Shown here: positions 43,042 through 54,300 of the stretch, piece after piece
Position numbering within the stretch: the stretch's first letter is position 1
Layout of the letters: each line of letters opens with the position of its first letter
Assembly (NCBI RefSeq): GCF_001904745.1
Contig: NZ_MRCD01000006.1
Location: 118,109 to 182,108 of the forward strand
Reading direction: 5' to 3'
DNA: 64,000 bases
DNA from: Calothrix sp. HK-06
GTDB taxonomy: Bacteria; Cyanobacteriota; Cyanobacteriia; Cyanobacteriales; Nostocaceae
Position numbers and translations under genes: made by a program
The notes under the pieces: model-generated
Databases searched by the model: none
Told to the model about the DNA's origin: nothing
The model's input: the letters and a program-made list of their open reading frames with translations, nothing else

Positions 43042-44964
43042 ATGACCATGCACGAAAAAGTAGAATTCCAAGACGCTTTCGATGTGGTCGTCGTTGGTGC
43101 AGGTCACTCCGGTTGTGAAGCTGCACTTGCGACAGCACGTCTTGGATGTCGCACTCTGCTGTTGACACTTAATTTAGATAAAATTGGTTGGCAACCTTGT
43201 AACCCAGCAGTTGGTGGCCCTGCAAAGTCTCAATTGACACACGAAGTTGATGCACTTGGTGGGGAAATTGGCAAGATGGCTGACCGTACTTATTTACAAA
43301 AACGTATTCTTAATTCTTCGCGTGGTCCTGCTGTTTGGGCTTTACGCGCGCAAACTGATAAGCGCGAGTATGCGGCAATTATGAAAACTATTGTCGAGAA
43401 CCAAGATAATTTGATGGTTCGCGAAAGTATGGTGACAGATTTGGTGCTGGGTAAAAATGATGAAGTCATTGGTGTTCAAACTTATTTTGGTGTCGCTTTT
43501 GAATGCAAAGCGGTAATTCTTACAACTGGCACTTTTTTAGGTGGCAAAATTTGGGTTGGTAATAAGTCAATGGCCGCTGGACGTGCGGGAGAGTTTGCTG
43601 CTGAAGGTTTAACAGAAACCCTCAATAAACTTGGCTTTGAAACTGGGCGCCTCAAAACTGGTACACCTGCACGTGTTGATAAGCGGTCGGTAGATTATAG
43701 CAAAATGATTTTGCAACCAGGTGATACTGATGTGCGCTGGTTTAGTTTTGACCCAGAAGTATGGGTTGAGCGCGAACAACTTCCTTGCCATATGACGCGC
43801 ACTACAAAAGAAACACATAAATTAATTAATGAAAATTTACATTTGTCACCTGTGTACGGTGGTTGGGTAGAAGCAAAGGGACCGCGTTATTGTCCTTCTA
43901 TCGAAGATAAAATTGTACGATTTGCTGATAAAGACAGTCACCAAATTTTTATTGAACCCGAAGGACGCGATATTCCAGAACTTTATATTCAAGGTTTTTC
44001 AACTGGACTACCCGAAAATCTACAGCTACAAATGCTGCGAACTTTACCGGGACTCGAAAAATGTGTAATGCTGCGTCCCGCTTATGCGGTAGAGTATGAT
44101 TATTTGCCCGCAACCCAGTGTTTTCCGACATTGATGACTAAGAAAGTTGAAGGTTTGTTTTGTGCGGGACAAGTAAATGGTACAACTGGTTACGAAGAAG
44201 CTGCTGCCCAAGGAATTGTGGCGGGAGTTAATGCTGCTCGATTTGTACGTGGTCAATCAATGATTGTATTTCCTCGTGAACAAAGTTATTTAGGCACGTT
44301 AGTTGATGATTTGTGTACTAAAGATTTACGCGAACCTTACCGAATGTTAACTAGTCGCTCAGAGTATCGACTTGTTCTACGTTCAGATAATGCCGACCAG
44401 CGTTTAACACCTTTGGGACGAGAGATTGGTTTAATTGATGACCGTCGCTGGGAAATGTACACCCGTAAGCGAACTAATATTACTGCCGAAAAAGAACGGT
44501 TGTATGCAACCAGAGTTAAAGAGCATGACGAAGTAGGTAAACAAATTGCAAATGCTACCGGGCAAGCTATTAAAGGTTCTATTACTCTAGCTGATTTAAT
44601 CCGGCGCCCTGGTTTTCATTATATAGATTTGAATAAGTACCAACTTGGTAATACTGAACTCGACCGCGCGGAAACCGAAGGTGCGGAAATAGATATTAAA
44701 TACTCAGGGTATTTAGCACGTCAGCAAAGTCAAATTGAACAAATTGCTCGTCAAGCAAATAAACAGCTACCTGCTGAATTAGATTATACATTGATTGAAA
44801 CTTTATCAAAGGAGGCAAGAGAAAAGTTATCTAAGGTGAAACCCCTTACTATCGGTCAAGCCGCGCGTATCGGTGGAGTCAACCCAGCCGATGTAAATGC
44901 TTTACTAATATTTTTGGAAATTCGTCAAAACCAGTCAGGGAAAGAATTTCCGGCATTAGCTTAA
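43042..44964 (+). CDS. mnmG: tRNA uridine-5-carboxymethylaminomethyl modification enzyme MnmG
   Basis: The FAD enzyme that with MnmE modifies wobble U34 in tRNAs. The 640 residues are normal. FAD-binding [60 protein letters not shown] and the C-terminal helical [19 protein letters not shown] are all conserved family sequences. The start is ATG 43042; an internal ATG two codons later is also possible. It is preceded by a spacer of about 220 bases with an AT-rich promoter region and appears monocistronic. Confidence 0.97.
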   Translation: MTMHEKVEFQDAFDVVVVGAGHSGCEAALATARLGCRTLLLTLNLDKIGWQPCNPAVGGPAKSQLTHEVDALGGEIGKMADRTYLQKRILNSSRGPAVWALRAQTDKREYAAIMKTIVENQDNLMVRESMVTDLVLGKNDEVIGVQTYFGVAFECKAVILTTGTFLGGKIWVGNKSMAAGRAGEFAAEGLTETLNKLGFETGRLKTGTPARVDKRSVDYSKMILQPGDTDVRWFSFDPEVWVEREQLPCHMTRTTKETHKLINENLHLSPVYGGWVEAKGPRYCPSIEDKIVRFADKDSHQIFIEPEGRDIPELYIQGFSTGLPENLQLQMLRTLPGLEKCVMLRPAYAVEYDYLPATQCFPTLMTKKVEGLFCAGQVNGTTGYEEAAAQGIVAGVNAARFVRGQSMIVFPREQSYLGTLVDDLCTKDLREPYRMLTSRSEYRLVLRSDNADQRLTPLGREIGLIDDRRWEMYTRKRTNITAEKERLYATRVKEHDEVGKQIANATGQAIKGSITLADLIRRPGFHYIDLNKYQLGNTELDRAETEGAEIDIKYSGYLARQQSQIEQIARQANKQLPAELDYTLIETLSKEAREKLSKVKPLTIGQAARIGGVNPADVNALLIFLEIRQNQSGKEFPALA

Positions 44965-45268
44965 AAAAAGCATTATGAAGCGCGAGTATAGTAGTAGGGT
45001 ATACATCTAAGGGACTGATGCGATATCTAACACATTTTTTTACTAGTTATTATCACTTAGTCCCGGATAAAAGCAAACTATTTCCTCAGTATTTTTTCTG
45101 AGTAAGAAATAGAAGTTGTTGAATTAGTTACAAATTCAATTTGAACCCGCGTTAAATTCGCTCACGAGCATTGGGCACCTGACCCACTCCCATTGCTTAA
45201 AAGTACCCATTAAATGCGGTGAGGGTCATAATCCTAACCGCCCTAAAATTCTATAACTGAAAGTCGTT
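44965..45268. other. Spacer between mnmG and the next gene
   Basis: A 304-base spacer. An imperfect hairpin (CTATTTCCTCAG with CTGAGTAAGAAATAG, near 45079-45113) may serve as a terminator for mnmG, and a second pair (TGACCC with GGGTCA, near 45180-45230) lies just before the next gene. No gene was recognised. Confidence 0.4.
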
Positions 45269-46582
45269 ATGTCTACCGAAGCCAGTACCCATATTCTTCT
45301 AGAAGAACCATCTGAAGATTTAATCGTTAGCGAACCCTGGTCTATCGACAATTATGCTGATGGTTTAATGGATGAACTTTTTGCTGATATTGACCATATT
45401 CTTGACAAAAAAAGTGGTATCCCTGTACATACCATCGAACCAGAATATGTTCGTCTGCAAACAATTAAGGTGCCGCCTGTCGTTATTCCCCGAACTCAGC
45501 AGGTGACTGTTAGTAATCAGCAGTTGAGTAAAATTCGCAAAGAAAAAGACACGAAAAACGCTGTTCCTAAAACTGTTATTAAACATCGCAAACCTCGACG
45601 CTGGTTGAATAAAGTATTTTCTTTAGCTGCAACTATTGGTGTAGCAGCTGTGGCGATGGTTTGTATAAGTAATTCTGGTTTGTTAAATCGTTTAGTGTCG
45701 CGTTCGTTCCAACATTCGTTAATGGCGCCAAATGAAACGGCAACAGAGGAGGTCTCACAAGTTGCGGACGTGCAAACTGATTTAGTAAATTACATGCTTG
45801 GCGCCTTAGCTGCAATAGACCGACAAGATATTAAACTTTCAAATCAGTCTGCAAAATCTGCATATATGGCTGTTGCAAATCCTCAACCAATTGCAATGGC
45901 TGGTACTCCCAGTGGACAACTGCCTCCTCCAATGGCGGCAAATAATATTGCTCCTACTAATGGTCGTTCTACAACTGTAGTTGAACGTATCTATATTCCT
46001 GTATATCAGGCGCCTTTGCCAATGCGTTATGCACCACCACAAATTCCGGGTGTTCGCGGTACTTTACCACCAGTTCCAACACAAGCAAGTGCATTACCTC
46101 AAACTCCATCAGTAAAAACCGCACTAAATAATGTTGGTAAAAAACTTAATAACGCCACTAAACCTTTGAATGTGTTTGCTGCGGTACGTCCTGCACTCAA
46201 ACCGCTAACCATAGCGCGTACACCAATTAATATCAATCCACCAAAAGCACCGAGTGTAAATCTTTCAGCATTCCGTGCAATTCCACCGCAACTCCCAACC
46301 GCAAAACCAAAAGCACAAACCAATATAGAAACAGTTAGACCAGCACAACCAAAAGAAGTTGCCGTTGCTCCTACTAATCCTATTTCTCACACACTTGAAG
46401 GATTACTCGAACTCGGTGATAAATCTGCTGCTTTATTTAAAGTCAATGGCGTTACTCGGAGGATCGAAATTGGCGAAGCTATTGGCACCAGTGGATGGAC
46501 TTTAGTTGAAGTTGCCAACGGTGAAGCTGTTATTCGTCGCAATGGTGAAGTTCGCTCGATTTATGCTGGACAAAACTTTTAA
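45269..46582 (+). CDS. Membrane-anchored protein with GspC/PilP-like C-terminal domain
   Basis: A 437-residue protein. Residues 1-110 are acidic and then basic, followed by one membrane segment (VFSLAATIGVAAVAMVCISN, about 117-137). A long Pro/Ala-rich periplasmic linker (about 200-360, for example PPPMAANNIAPTNGRS) leads to a small C-terminal domain: LEGLLELGDKSAALFKVNG, IEIGEAIGTSGWTLVEVANG, AVIRRNGEVRSIYAGQ. That end has the layout of the GspC/PilP homology region of secretion and type IV pilus systems. Function inferred only; no neighbour confirms it. Confidence 0.6.
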   Translation: MSTEASTHILLEEPSEDLIVSEPWSIDNYADGLMDELFADIDHILDKKSGIPVHTIEPEYVRLQTIKVPPVVIPRTQQVTVSNQQLSKIRKEKDTKNAVPKTVIKHRKPRRWLNKVFSLAATIGVAAVAMVCISNSGLLNRLVSRSFQHSLMAPNETATEEVSQVADVQTDLVNYMLGALAAIDRQDIKLSNQSAKSAYMAVANPQPIAMAGTPSGQLPPPMAANNIAPTNGRSTTVVERIYIPVYQAPLPMRYAPPQIPGVRGTLPPVPTQASALPQTPSVKTALNNVGKKLNNATKPLNVFAAVRPALKPLTIARTPININPPKAPSVNLSAFRAIPPQLPTAKPKAQTNIETVRPAQPKEVAVAPTNPISHTLEGLLELGDKSAALFKVNGVTRRIEIGEAIGTSGWTLVEVANGEAVIRRNGEVRSIYAGQNF

Positions 46583-46626
46583 TTAGTTTGGTTTATTTGA
46601 GAATCAAAATGCAATTTAACATAATT

Positions 46627-46710
46627 AATTCCCCCAACCCCCCTTGTTAAAGCAGGCTAAGAAGTTACCTTTTCTTCCCCCCAAACTTCGGAGGGGGTTG
46701 GGGCGGATTA
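46627..46710. repeat. CCCCCAACCCCC..GGGGGTTGGGG palindromic repeat
   Basis: Both arms are about 14 bases and are separated by about 50 bases with a TTCTTCCCCCCAAACTTCGGAG inner part. A related element is at 28267-28340. Confidence 0.6.
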
Positions 46711-46730
46711 AAATCAAATTTTCTATTTTA

Positions 46731-46757
46731 CGCCTGTATTTGCAGGCTTTTTTATTT
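46731..46757 (+). terminator. Rho-independent terminator after the membrane-protein gene
   Basis: GCCTG and CAGGC form a short stem around TATTTG, followed by TTTTTTATTT. It is about 150 bases after the stop of the gene at 45269. Confidence 0.65.
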
Positions 46758-47131
46758 GGTGTTAAACAATATTATTCGATTAAATTAAATATGGGTGTAG
46801 GGGTTTGACACCTCACTGCTTATAACGAGCGAAATACTTTATGTATTTATGCTGAAGTCAAAAAATATTAGTTTTAGTTAATATTATGTTACTCAATTAT
46901 TTATACATTGCATTTGGCATTAGATAAGTGTTGATATTGCTTGACGCATTCTATATTGAATTGACTAGTTAATAATCACAATATATACGGTTAAACCGGA
47001 CGCACGTATTAGTTGTAAGCTTTCTTGGAGCGGCGCCAACAAAGCGATGACTTTTGACGGTACTTGTTGAACCTTACCCCAACCCCTTTTTTACAGAAGA
47101 GAGGAACAGATTAATATGTCAAAAGCATTAT

Positions 47132-49354
47132 ATGAAGTCATCTGATAAAACATTAATATTCAAACAAGAAATATTGCTTCACCGCATTGCTAACCGTGTG
47201 CGGCAATCTTTGGAGTTGAAAGAGATTTTAAGCGCAATGACTGCCGAGGTGCGTGCGTATTTAGGTACAGACCGTGTAAAAATTTACCAGTTTCATTCAG
47301 ATGGTAGTGGAGTGGTAATTGCAGAGTCAAGAGCCGAAAATCGATTACCTTCTTTAATGGGGTTACATTTTCCTGCGGATGATATACCTTTGTACGCGCG
47401 TGAATTGTTTGTACGGGCACGGCAGCGCAGTGTTGTTGATTTAACTTCGCATGAAATTGGTATTAGTCCTTTGAGTAACCCAAATGGAGAGGTCAACCCA
47501 GACCAAGATATCCGTTATCGTCTTGTTGACCCTTGCCACGTTGAATATTTAACGGCAATGGGGGTGAAATCATCTGTTGTTGTGCCAATTGTTTTGGAAA
47601 GCGAACAAACAGGTAAATATCAACCTCCTTCACTACCTAAAGTTGCTCAGTTGTGGGGTTTATTAGTATCGCATCATTCTGAACCGAGGAAGGTGACAGA
47701 AGAAGAACTACAGCTAATTCAAGCAGTGGTTGACCAGGTATGTGTTGCGATTTCACATTCTATTTTATTAAATCAAGTTCGCGACCAAGCACGTCAAGAA
47801 GCTAATATAAATAGTTTAACTAAAAATCTTTATACTTCTCCGACTGTTAAATTACAACCTGCACTCGAAGAAGCAGTAAAAAGCTTGGATGGTTCAGGAG
47901 GAAGATTATATTTACTTGCTTCGGGTGAACAGGCATTAGAAATTTTCACATGTGGAATTCAGCCAGATATAATAGACACTGAAGAAAACCGGGTAATTGA
48001 AGAAAATCGACTTTGGCAAAAGTATTTGTATTCAGTCATAGAAACCGAAGTTGACCAAACTGGGTATAAACCTTGGTCAGTACAGTGGATGCGAAGTGTG
48101 TATAACATTGCTGACATATCAGACGAGCAAGTTACTAATGCATTATGGGCAATTAGCGATTTATATCAAGAACCATTATTCCGGACTTTGGCGCCTTATT
48201 TTGAATCGACTCGAATTCGCAGCTTATTAATTATTCCCTTAGTGTTTGGCACCACTGTTCTGGGTTGTTTAACTATTTTCCGTTCCGAAATCGATACCGA
48301 AATTAACTGGGCAGGATATCATAACCCTGATACTAGACAATTAATGCCAAGACAGTCATTTGAAGTCTGGCGCCAAATCAAAACAAATCAAGTTCAAGCT
48401 TGGACTGAAGGTGAGCTTAAATATGCGAGTGCATTAGGAGAAAGGTTTTCTACCGCTGTTGCACAATACCGTCTCTATCAGCAGGTACAAGGACTCAATA
48501 CAAATTTAGAACTTCAAGTGCAAGAGCGCACTAACCACCTCAAGCAAACTCAAAGTCAGCTTATTCAAAGTGAGAAAATGTCGAGTTTAGGGCAGCTTGT
48601 GGCTGGTATTGCACACGAAATTAATAATCCTATCAACTTTATATACGGAAATATTAGCCATATAGAAAATCATACTCAAACATTACTTCATTTACTTGAC
48701 AACTATAAACAGCATCATCCTAAACCAACTCAAAGTTTACAAAAAGAAATTGAGCAAGCGGATATAGATTATATCATTAACGATTTGCCTAAACTGTGTC
48801 AGTCGTTAAAATCAGGCGCCGAGCGGATTAGTCAATTAGTAAAATCACTGCGAACTTTTTCACGTTTTGACGAAGCTGAAATAAAAACAATTGATATTCA
48901 CGAAGGATTAGAAAGTACACTTTTATTATTACAGCATAAGTTAGAGGCTGATTCAACAGAACAAGGTATAGAAATTATTAGACAATACAGCACACTTCCC
49001 TTGATTGAATGCTTTGCCAGTCAATTAAATCAAGTGTTTATGAATTTGCTAATTAATGCCATTGATGAGTTGAAGGTATGCAAGAGTGCGAACAAACATA
49101 TTATTATTACTACTTCAATATTAGATAAAAAGTTTATACAAGTTGCAATTGAGGATAACGGGAGAGGAATTCACCAAGATATTCAAAATAAACTTTTTGA
49201 CCCATTTTTTACGACTAAACCAGTTGGTAAAGGAACTGGACTAGGGTTATCAGTTAGCTATCAAATTATTCAGCGACATGGAGGAAAACTTTACTACATT
49301 TCACAACCAAATCAAGGAAGTAAATTTATTTTGGAAATACCGATTAAACTTTGA
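47132..49354 (+). CDS. Phytochrome-like GAF histidine kinase, first gene of a chemosensory cluster
   Basis: About 740 residues from ATG 47132 (an in-frame TTG at 47054 would add 26). Domain 1 is a phytochrome-type GAF: RVKIYQFHSDGSGVVIAES, the FPADDIPLYARELF motif and a chromophore-type Cys-His in DPCHVEYLTAMGVKSS (Cys161 counted from the TTG start). Domain 2 is a second GAF without such a Cys. The kinase part has LVAGIAHEINNPINF (phospho-His), NQVFMNLLINAID, EDNGRGI and GKGTGLGLS. It should be a soluble light- or ligand-sensing kinase. It precedes a REC-kinase gene, CheW, MCP and CheA on the same strand. Confidence 0.88.
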   Translation: MKSSDKTLIFKQEILLHRIANRVRQSLELKEILSAMTAEVRAYLGTDRVKIYQFHSDGSGVVIAESRAENRLPSLMGLHFPADDIPLYARELFVRARQRSVVDLTSHEIGISPLSNPNGEVNPDQDIRYRLVDPCHVEYLTAMGVKSSVVVPIVLESEQTGKYQPPSLPKVAQLWGLLVSHHSEPRKVTEEELQLIQAVVDQVCVAISHSILLNQVRDQARQEANINSLTKNLYTSPTVKLQPALEEAVKSLDGSGGRLYLLASGEQALEIFTCGIQPDIIDTEENRVIEENRLWQKYLYSVIETEVDQTGYKPWSVQWMRSVYNIADISDEQVTNALWAISDLYQEPLFRTLAPYFESTRIRSLLIIPLVFGTTVLGCLTIFRSEIDTEINWAGYHNPDTRQLMPRQSFEVWRQIKTNQVQAWTEGELKYASALGERFSTAVAQYRLYQQVQGLNTNLELQVQERTNHLKQTQSQLIQSEKMSSLGQLVAGIAHEINNPINFIYGNISHIENHTQTLLHLLDNYKQHHPKPTQSLQKEIEQADIDYIINDLPKLCQSLKSGAERISQLVKSLRTFSRFDEAEIKTIDIHEGLESTLLLLQHKLEADSTEQGIEIIRQYSTLPLIECFASQLNQVFMNLLINAIDELKVCKSANKHIIITTSILDKKFIQVAIEDNGRGIHQDIQNKLFDPFFTTKPVGKGTGLGLSVSYQIIQRHGGKLYYISQPNQGSKFILEIPIKL

Positions 49355-49420
49355 GAAACCTGGTTTATATAAAAAATTGGCGTTTTTATTGCAAGGTATT
49401 AATAATAAAGCAGGTTTTTT
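49353..49420. repeat. AAACCGGGTTT inverted-repeat element, copy 5
   Basis: GAGAAACCTGGTTTA begins at the kinase stop and a degraded partner AAGCAGGTTTTTTAT ends at about 49422. The interior has CGTTTTTATTGCAA, matching the family core TTTTTATTACAA. Confidence 0.65.
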
Positions 49421-49456
49421 ATAGAATATTTACTTTATAAGGCTTATAATTACGTT

Positions 49457-50722
49457 ATGATTCCATCTCAGCAGAATCAAATATTAATAGTAGATGATAG
49501 TCCAACTAATGCGACTTTACTATTAGCGATACTAAAAAGTGCAGGTTTTGATGTTGTAATTGCCAATGATGCTGAAACTGCATTTAAAAAAGTCGAAGAG
49601 GTATTACCTAGTTTGATTTTACTAGATGTGATGTTACCAGAAATAGATGGCTTTGAAATATGCTCACGTCTTAAGGAAACTAAGTCAACGCATGATATTC
49701 CAGTGATATTTATGACATCATTATCTCGAACCGAAGATAAAGTTCGAGGGTTCAATTTAGGCGCCGTTGATTATATAACAAAACCTTTACAAAAAGAAGA
49801 AGTTATTGCGCGAGTTAATGTGCATGTAAAGCTGAGAAATTTGAATAAGCAATTGGAAACACAAAGTAGAGAATTAAAATCAACGTTAGAACAATTACAA
49901 GAATCTCAACTTCAACTGATACAAAATGAGAAAATGTCTACACTTGGACAATTAGTTGCTGGAGTTGCTCACGAAATTAATAACCCTGTTGGCGCCATCA
50001 GTGCAAATTCGGTTTATGCTGCTACATATGTACGTGAACTAGTGCAACATTTACAGTTACATCAACAAAAAGCAACAGAAGCAGAAATTCAAAATCATGC
50101 TGAAGAAATTGAACTAGATTTTTTAACAGAAGATTTATTGAATATAATGAATACAATGCATGAAAGTGCAAATCGAATTAAAGATATTAGTGAGTCCTTT
50201 AGAGTATTCTGCCGAAACGACACGCACGAAAAAGTTCCATTTGATATTCATGAAGGAATAGATAGTACATTAATGATTCTTAAATATAAACTTAAAGCTA
50301 ATGATAAATTGCCTAAAATAGAAGTTGTCAAAAATTACTATAACATTCCTCATATAAATTGTTATCCTGGCCCATTAAATCAAGTATTCATGAATTTATT
50401 AGTAAATGCAATTGATGCTTTAAGAGATTCTTGTCAACACAATACAACAAAATGTAAAAATCCTCAAATTACAATTAAAACTTCTTTGAACTTCAAAAAA
50501 ACACATGCTGTAATTAGTATAAAAGATAATGGAATGGGAATTCCAGAAGAAATATTAGAGAAGATTTTTCGATATGCTTTTACGACAAAAGCTGTAGGTA
50601 AAGGAACAGGTTTAGGTTTGGCAATTGCGCGCCAGATAATTATTGAGAAACATAGAGGTTTTCTTGATGTGAAGTCCAAACATGGTGAAGGCGCCGAGTT
50701 TATTATTCAATTACCATTATAA
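49457..50722 (+). CDS. Response regulator-histidine kinase hybrid (REC-HK)
   Basis: A 421-residue protein with an N-terminal receiver domain (ILIVDDSPTNATLLLAIL, phospho-Asp in PSLILLDVMLPEIDGFE, Lys in DYITKPL), a coiled linker, then a kinase core: LVAGVAHEINNPVGAIS (phospho-His), NQVFMNLLVNAIDA, IKDNGMGIPEE and GKGTGLGLAI. REC-first kinases like this often receive phosphate from a sensor kinase, here probably the GAF kinase encoded 100 bases upstream. The kinase core is clearly paralogous to that of the upstream protein. Confidence 0.92.
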   Translation: MIPSQQNQILIVDDSPTNATLLLAILKSAGFDVVIANDAETAFKKVEEVLPSLILLDVMLPEIDGFEICSRLKETKSTHDIPVIFMTSLSRTEDKVRGFNLGAVDYITKPLQKEEVIARVNVHVKLRNLNKQLETQSRELKSTLEQLQESQLQLIQNEKMSTLGQLVAGVAHEINNPVGAISANSVYAATYVRELVQHLQLHQQKATEAEIQNHAEEIELDFLTEDLLNIMNTMHESANRIKDISESFRVFCRNDTHEKVPFDIHEGIDSTLMILKYKLKANDKLPKIEVVKNYYNIPHINCYPGPLNQVFMNLLVNAIDALRDSCQHNTTKCKNPQITIKTSLNFKKTHAVISIKDNGMGIPEEILEKIFRYAFTTKAVGKGTGLGLAIARQIIIEKHRGFLDVKSKHGEGAEFIIQLPL

Positions 50723-50745
50723 TCAAATAATATAATATTAAAAAC

Positions 50746-51258
50746 ATGCTACCATCACTTGATTCGTTATTAAGAACTGCTAATACACAGTCAATATTTG
50801 ATATTCCATTAGAAGACAACCGACAAAGGTTACTAAGTTTTCCAATCGGTAAATATGGTAATAGTGTTATTGCATTAGAACAAATCACTGAAATATTGCG
50901 CGTAAATTTAGATGAAATTCTGGGTGTACCTGAAACTCCTACAAGTGTTTTAGGAGCATATAATTGGCGAGGAGAAATGTTGTGGTTAATCGATTTAGAG
51001 CATATGATAGGAGGTAGCTCTTTATATGAGCAGGTACCTTTATCACAACAGCCAATAGCAATAGTAATACAACTCGAACAGTATTGCTTTGGAATAGTCG
51101 TGAAATCTGTTAACGAAGTCGAATTGCACGACATTACACAAATTATTCCTGCTAAACCTGGCTCGTTTTCTACGCAGCTACTCCCTTTTATTACAGGATA
51201 TTTACCTAACGGTTCGACAGTTTTTAATCCAAAGGCTGTGGTTCATTTTTACGTGTAA
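50746..51258 (+). CDS. CheW-type coupling protein
   Basis: A 170-residue CheW domain protein that should link the MCP to CheA. Visible family pattern: LLSFPIGKYGNSVIALEQIT, VLGAYNWRGEMLWLIDLEHM, AIVIQLEQYCFGIVVKSVNE and FITGYLPNGSTVFN. It lies 23 bases after the REC-kinase stop and is followed by a repeat element and the MCP gene, so it reads as part of one operon. Confidence 0.9.
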   Translation: MLPSLDSLLRTANTQSIFDIPLEDNRQRLLSFPIGKYGNSVIALEQITEILRVNLDEILGVPETPTSVLGAYNWRGEMLWLIDLEHMIGGSSLYEQVPLSQQPIAIVIQLEQYCFGIVVKSVNEVELHDITQIIPAKPGSFSTQLLPFITGYLPNGSTVFNPKAVVHFYV

Positions 51259-51322
51259 GAAACCTGGTTTCTACCCAAGACTGTAATATTTATTACAATT
51301 TTAATAAAGAAACCAGGTTTCT
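51258..51322. repeat. AAACCGGGTTT inverted-repeat element, copy 6
   Basis: AGAAACCTGGTTTCT at 51258-51272 and AGAAACCAGGTTTCT at 51308-51322 are near-perfect arms around 35 bases containing TATTTATTACAA. The left arm touches the cheW-like stop codon. Confidence 0.8.
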
Positions 51323-51353
51323 AAAATTCAATTTTTAATAAGGAATAAATAAA

Positions 51354-54300
51354 ATGGCAACAGAATTAGATGCAACAAAGAACGGCGCCGTGAAATCTGA
51401 AAAAAGCGCACGTAAACCTACTACAGCAAAGTCACCAAAGTTAGCGACACAAGAACCACTAATTCAATCGAGTAAAATTGAACCTGTAGAGTCAGTAAAA
51501 ATAAAATCACAACTGCAAAAATCGATTAGTGATTCGGAACTTGCTATGATTAACCAGCAAGTAAACGTGATTTATGAAAAAATGCAGCAAGCTTCTACTT
51601 TTGAAGAACTTTTTGAAGCTGCTGTAGATTGTGTTTTTGAAGCTTTAGGCGCCGACCGGGTATTAATTTACCGTTTTGATGACGAAACATCTGGTACTGT
51701 GGTCGGTGAAGCAGTAGCGCGCGGTTTTACACCAGCAATGCGTAATGGCATACCAATGGTGGTGTTTGGATATGAGCAAGCAACAAACTATAAAAAACAA
51801 AGTGTTATTCGTTATGATGACATCAAAACATCTTACTTGACTCCAGACCAACAAAAGCTATGGGGAGATTTTCAGTTAAGAGCGAGTTTAAATTTACCTT
51901 TGCGACTCGATGGTAAGGTCTGGGGAATTTTAGCAATTCAACAATGTTCTAATTCACGAGTTTGGCAAGAACATGAACTTACTTTCTTGAGCCAAATTGG
52001 ACGTGAATTGTTATTGTGCTTGCAACCACTTAAATTTACAGCGTTGCTTGAAGAACGTTCTGAACAAGAAAAGCTTGTTGCTCGTATCACTCATAAAATC
52101 GGTCAGTCACTCAACTTTGAAAATTTGTTTCGCTTTGCTACCGTTGAAATTCGGCGCCTATTACAATGTGACCGTGTAGGTATTTACCATTTTTATGAAG
52201 ACTGGACGGGTGAATTTATCGCTGAATCAGTAGGAGCAGGTTGGATATCGGTAGTAGATGAACAAGACCGTGATACTAGCTTGCGTGGTAACTTATCTGA
52301 ACACGACCGTTGTACCGTTAAAAACTTCGCTGCTCTTTCCTCAAATCCTGAAGCGGATACTTACCTCAAACAAACGAAAGGAGGTGAATATGCACGGGGT
52401 CAAAGATATAAGCAAATCGATGATATTTATGCAGAGGGGTATAGTCCTTGTTATATCGAAATACTCGAAAAGTATCAGTGTCGTGCTTATATTGTTGTAC
52501 CTTTGTTTGTAGATAACCAGCTTTGGGGACTGTTAGCAGCATACCAAAACTCTGGGCCACGCGCATGGCAACAGTCAGAAGTAGACTTTATGCTGCAACT
52601 CGCTTCACCTTTGGCTGTTGCAATTCAGCAAATGGAAGCACAAATCAAAATACAAGAATCCTCCAAACAAATCGAACGTTCCGCAGCGCGCGAGCAAGTA
52701 CTAGCTCGTATTACTAGCCGTTTGTCACGCACAATGGATTTGGAGGCAGTGTTCCGATTAACTGGACATATGCGCTCAAATTTAGCTTCAGAACGTATAG
52801 ACACAATTTTTAAAATAGTCACTCAAGAAACTCGCCAAATGCTGAGTTGCAGTCGAGTTGCGCTATACCAATTTAACCCAGACTGGAGTGGGGTATTTGT
52901 AGCAGAGTCTGTAGCTAGTGGTTGGAGTCGCGTAGTTGAAGTTATCCCTGTTATTGAAGACTCTTATTTACAAGAAACCCAAGGTGGTCGTTATAAAGAA
53001 AATGATTCGCTTGTTGTCGAAGACATTTACACAATCGGACATTCTCCTTGCCACGTCGAATTATTAGAGCAGATGGAAGCAAGAGCATACATTATTGTGC
53101 CAGTGTTTGCAGGAGAGAAACTTTGGGGATTATTAGGAGCGTATCAAAACGATAAGCCTAGAGCTTGGGAAAAAGGAGAGTTGAGTTCGCTAATTCAGGT
53201 TGGTATTCAGGTTGGTGTTGCGCTCAAACAAGTAAAATATCTAGAGGAAGTAAGGCAACAGTCTGAGCAGTTGTCTAAACTGGCAGAACGAGAAACGAAC
53301 TTTGTTCAATTTATCTTTAAGATTGGACAGCGTATTGTTGAGCGTTTACAGCAAAAGAACTTTAACCCAGATTCACTATTCCGTTCAATTACCCAAGAAC
53401 TTCGTCAATTAATGAGTGTTGACCGAGCGGTAATTTATCGCTTTAATCCAGACTGGAGTGGTGAATTTATTGTTGAAGATGTCGGTAGTGGCTATCTCAA
53501 AATTGCTGGAACAGAGATGGCGTTAACATCAGACCCGATTTTACAAGAAAGTTCGGGTGGTCGTTATCGCAAAAATGAACCTAGCGCTATTAATGATATT
53601 AATTTGAGTGCTGATTTGACCTTTAATCGTGAAACTCTCGAACAATGGGGAGCTAGAGCTTATATTGCGGCGCCTTTATTTAAAGGTGAACAGCAACTCT
53701 GGGGTTTATTGTTAACCTATCAAAACACCACACCTCGTAATTGGGAAGAAGGTGAAGTTAATTTACTAATTCAAGTTGCAACTCAGCTTGGTATTGTTTT
53801 ACAACAGTCTGAGTATTTAGAACAGCTTGAGGTTCAGTCGCAACAACTCAGTGAAGCTGCAAAACGTGAGAAACTAGCTAACGAAGCTTTACAGCAAGAA
53901 GTTGCACAGTTACTATCTGCGGTACAACCAGCATTACAAGGAGATTTGACGGTACGGGCGCCTGTCACCGATGATGAAGTTGGTAAAATTGCTGATACCT
54001 ACAATAATACTTTAGAAAACCTGCGTCAGTTAGTTACACAAGTACAACAAGCTTCTCGAGCAGTTGCCAGCACTTCGCAAAATAGCGAGTCTTCAATTGT
54101 AGAACTAGCAAACCAAGCGCAACAGCAATTCCAAGCACTTTCTCAAGCTGTCTCACAAATCCAAAAAATGGTGGCTTCAACTGAAGCAGTTGCTACCAGT
54201 GCGAGTTTAGTTGAAGAAGCTGTACAAAAAGCCAATCAAACGGTTAAAGAAGGCGAAAGCGCCATGAATAAGACCGTAGACGGGATTACAACAATTCGCG

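Larger units (their letters stand above)
46583..47053. other. Spacer with terminator and C/G-run palindrome
   Basis: A palindromic element at 46627-46710 pairs ATTCCCCCAACCCCC with GGGGGTTGGGGCGGAT. A good terminator follows (46731-46757). The rest, to the histidine kinase gene, is AT-rich and holds GGCGCC at 47032; the operon promoter should be here, but I could not pick a clear -35/-10 pair. Confidence 0.5.
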
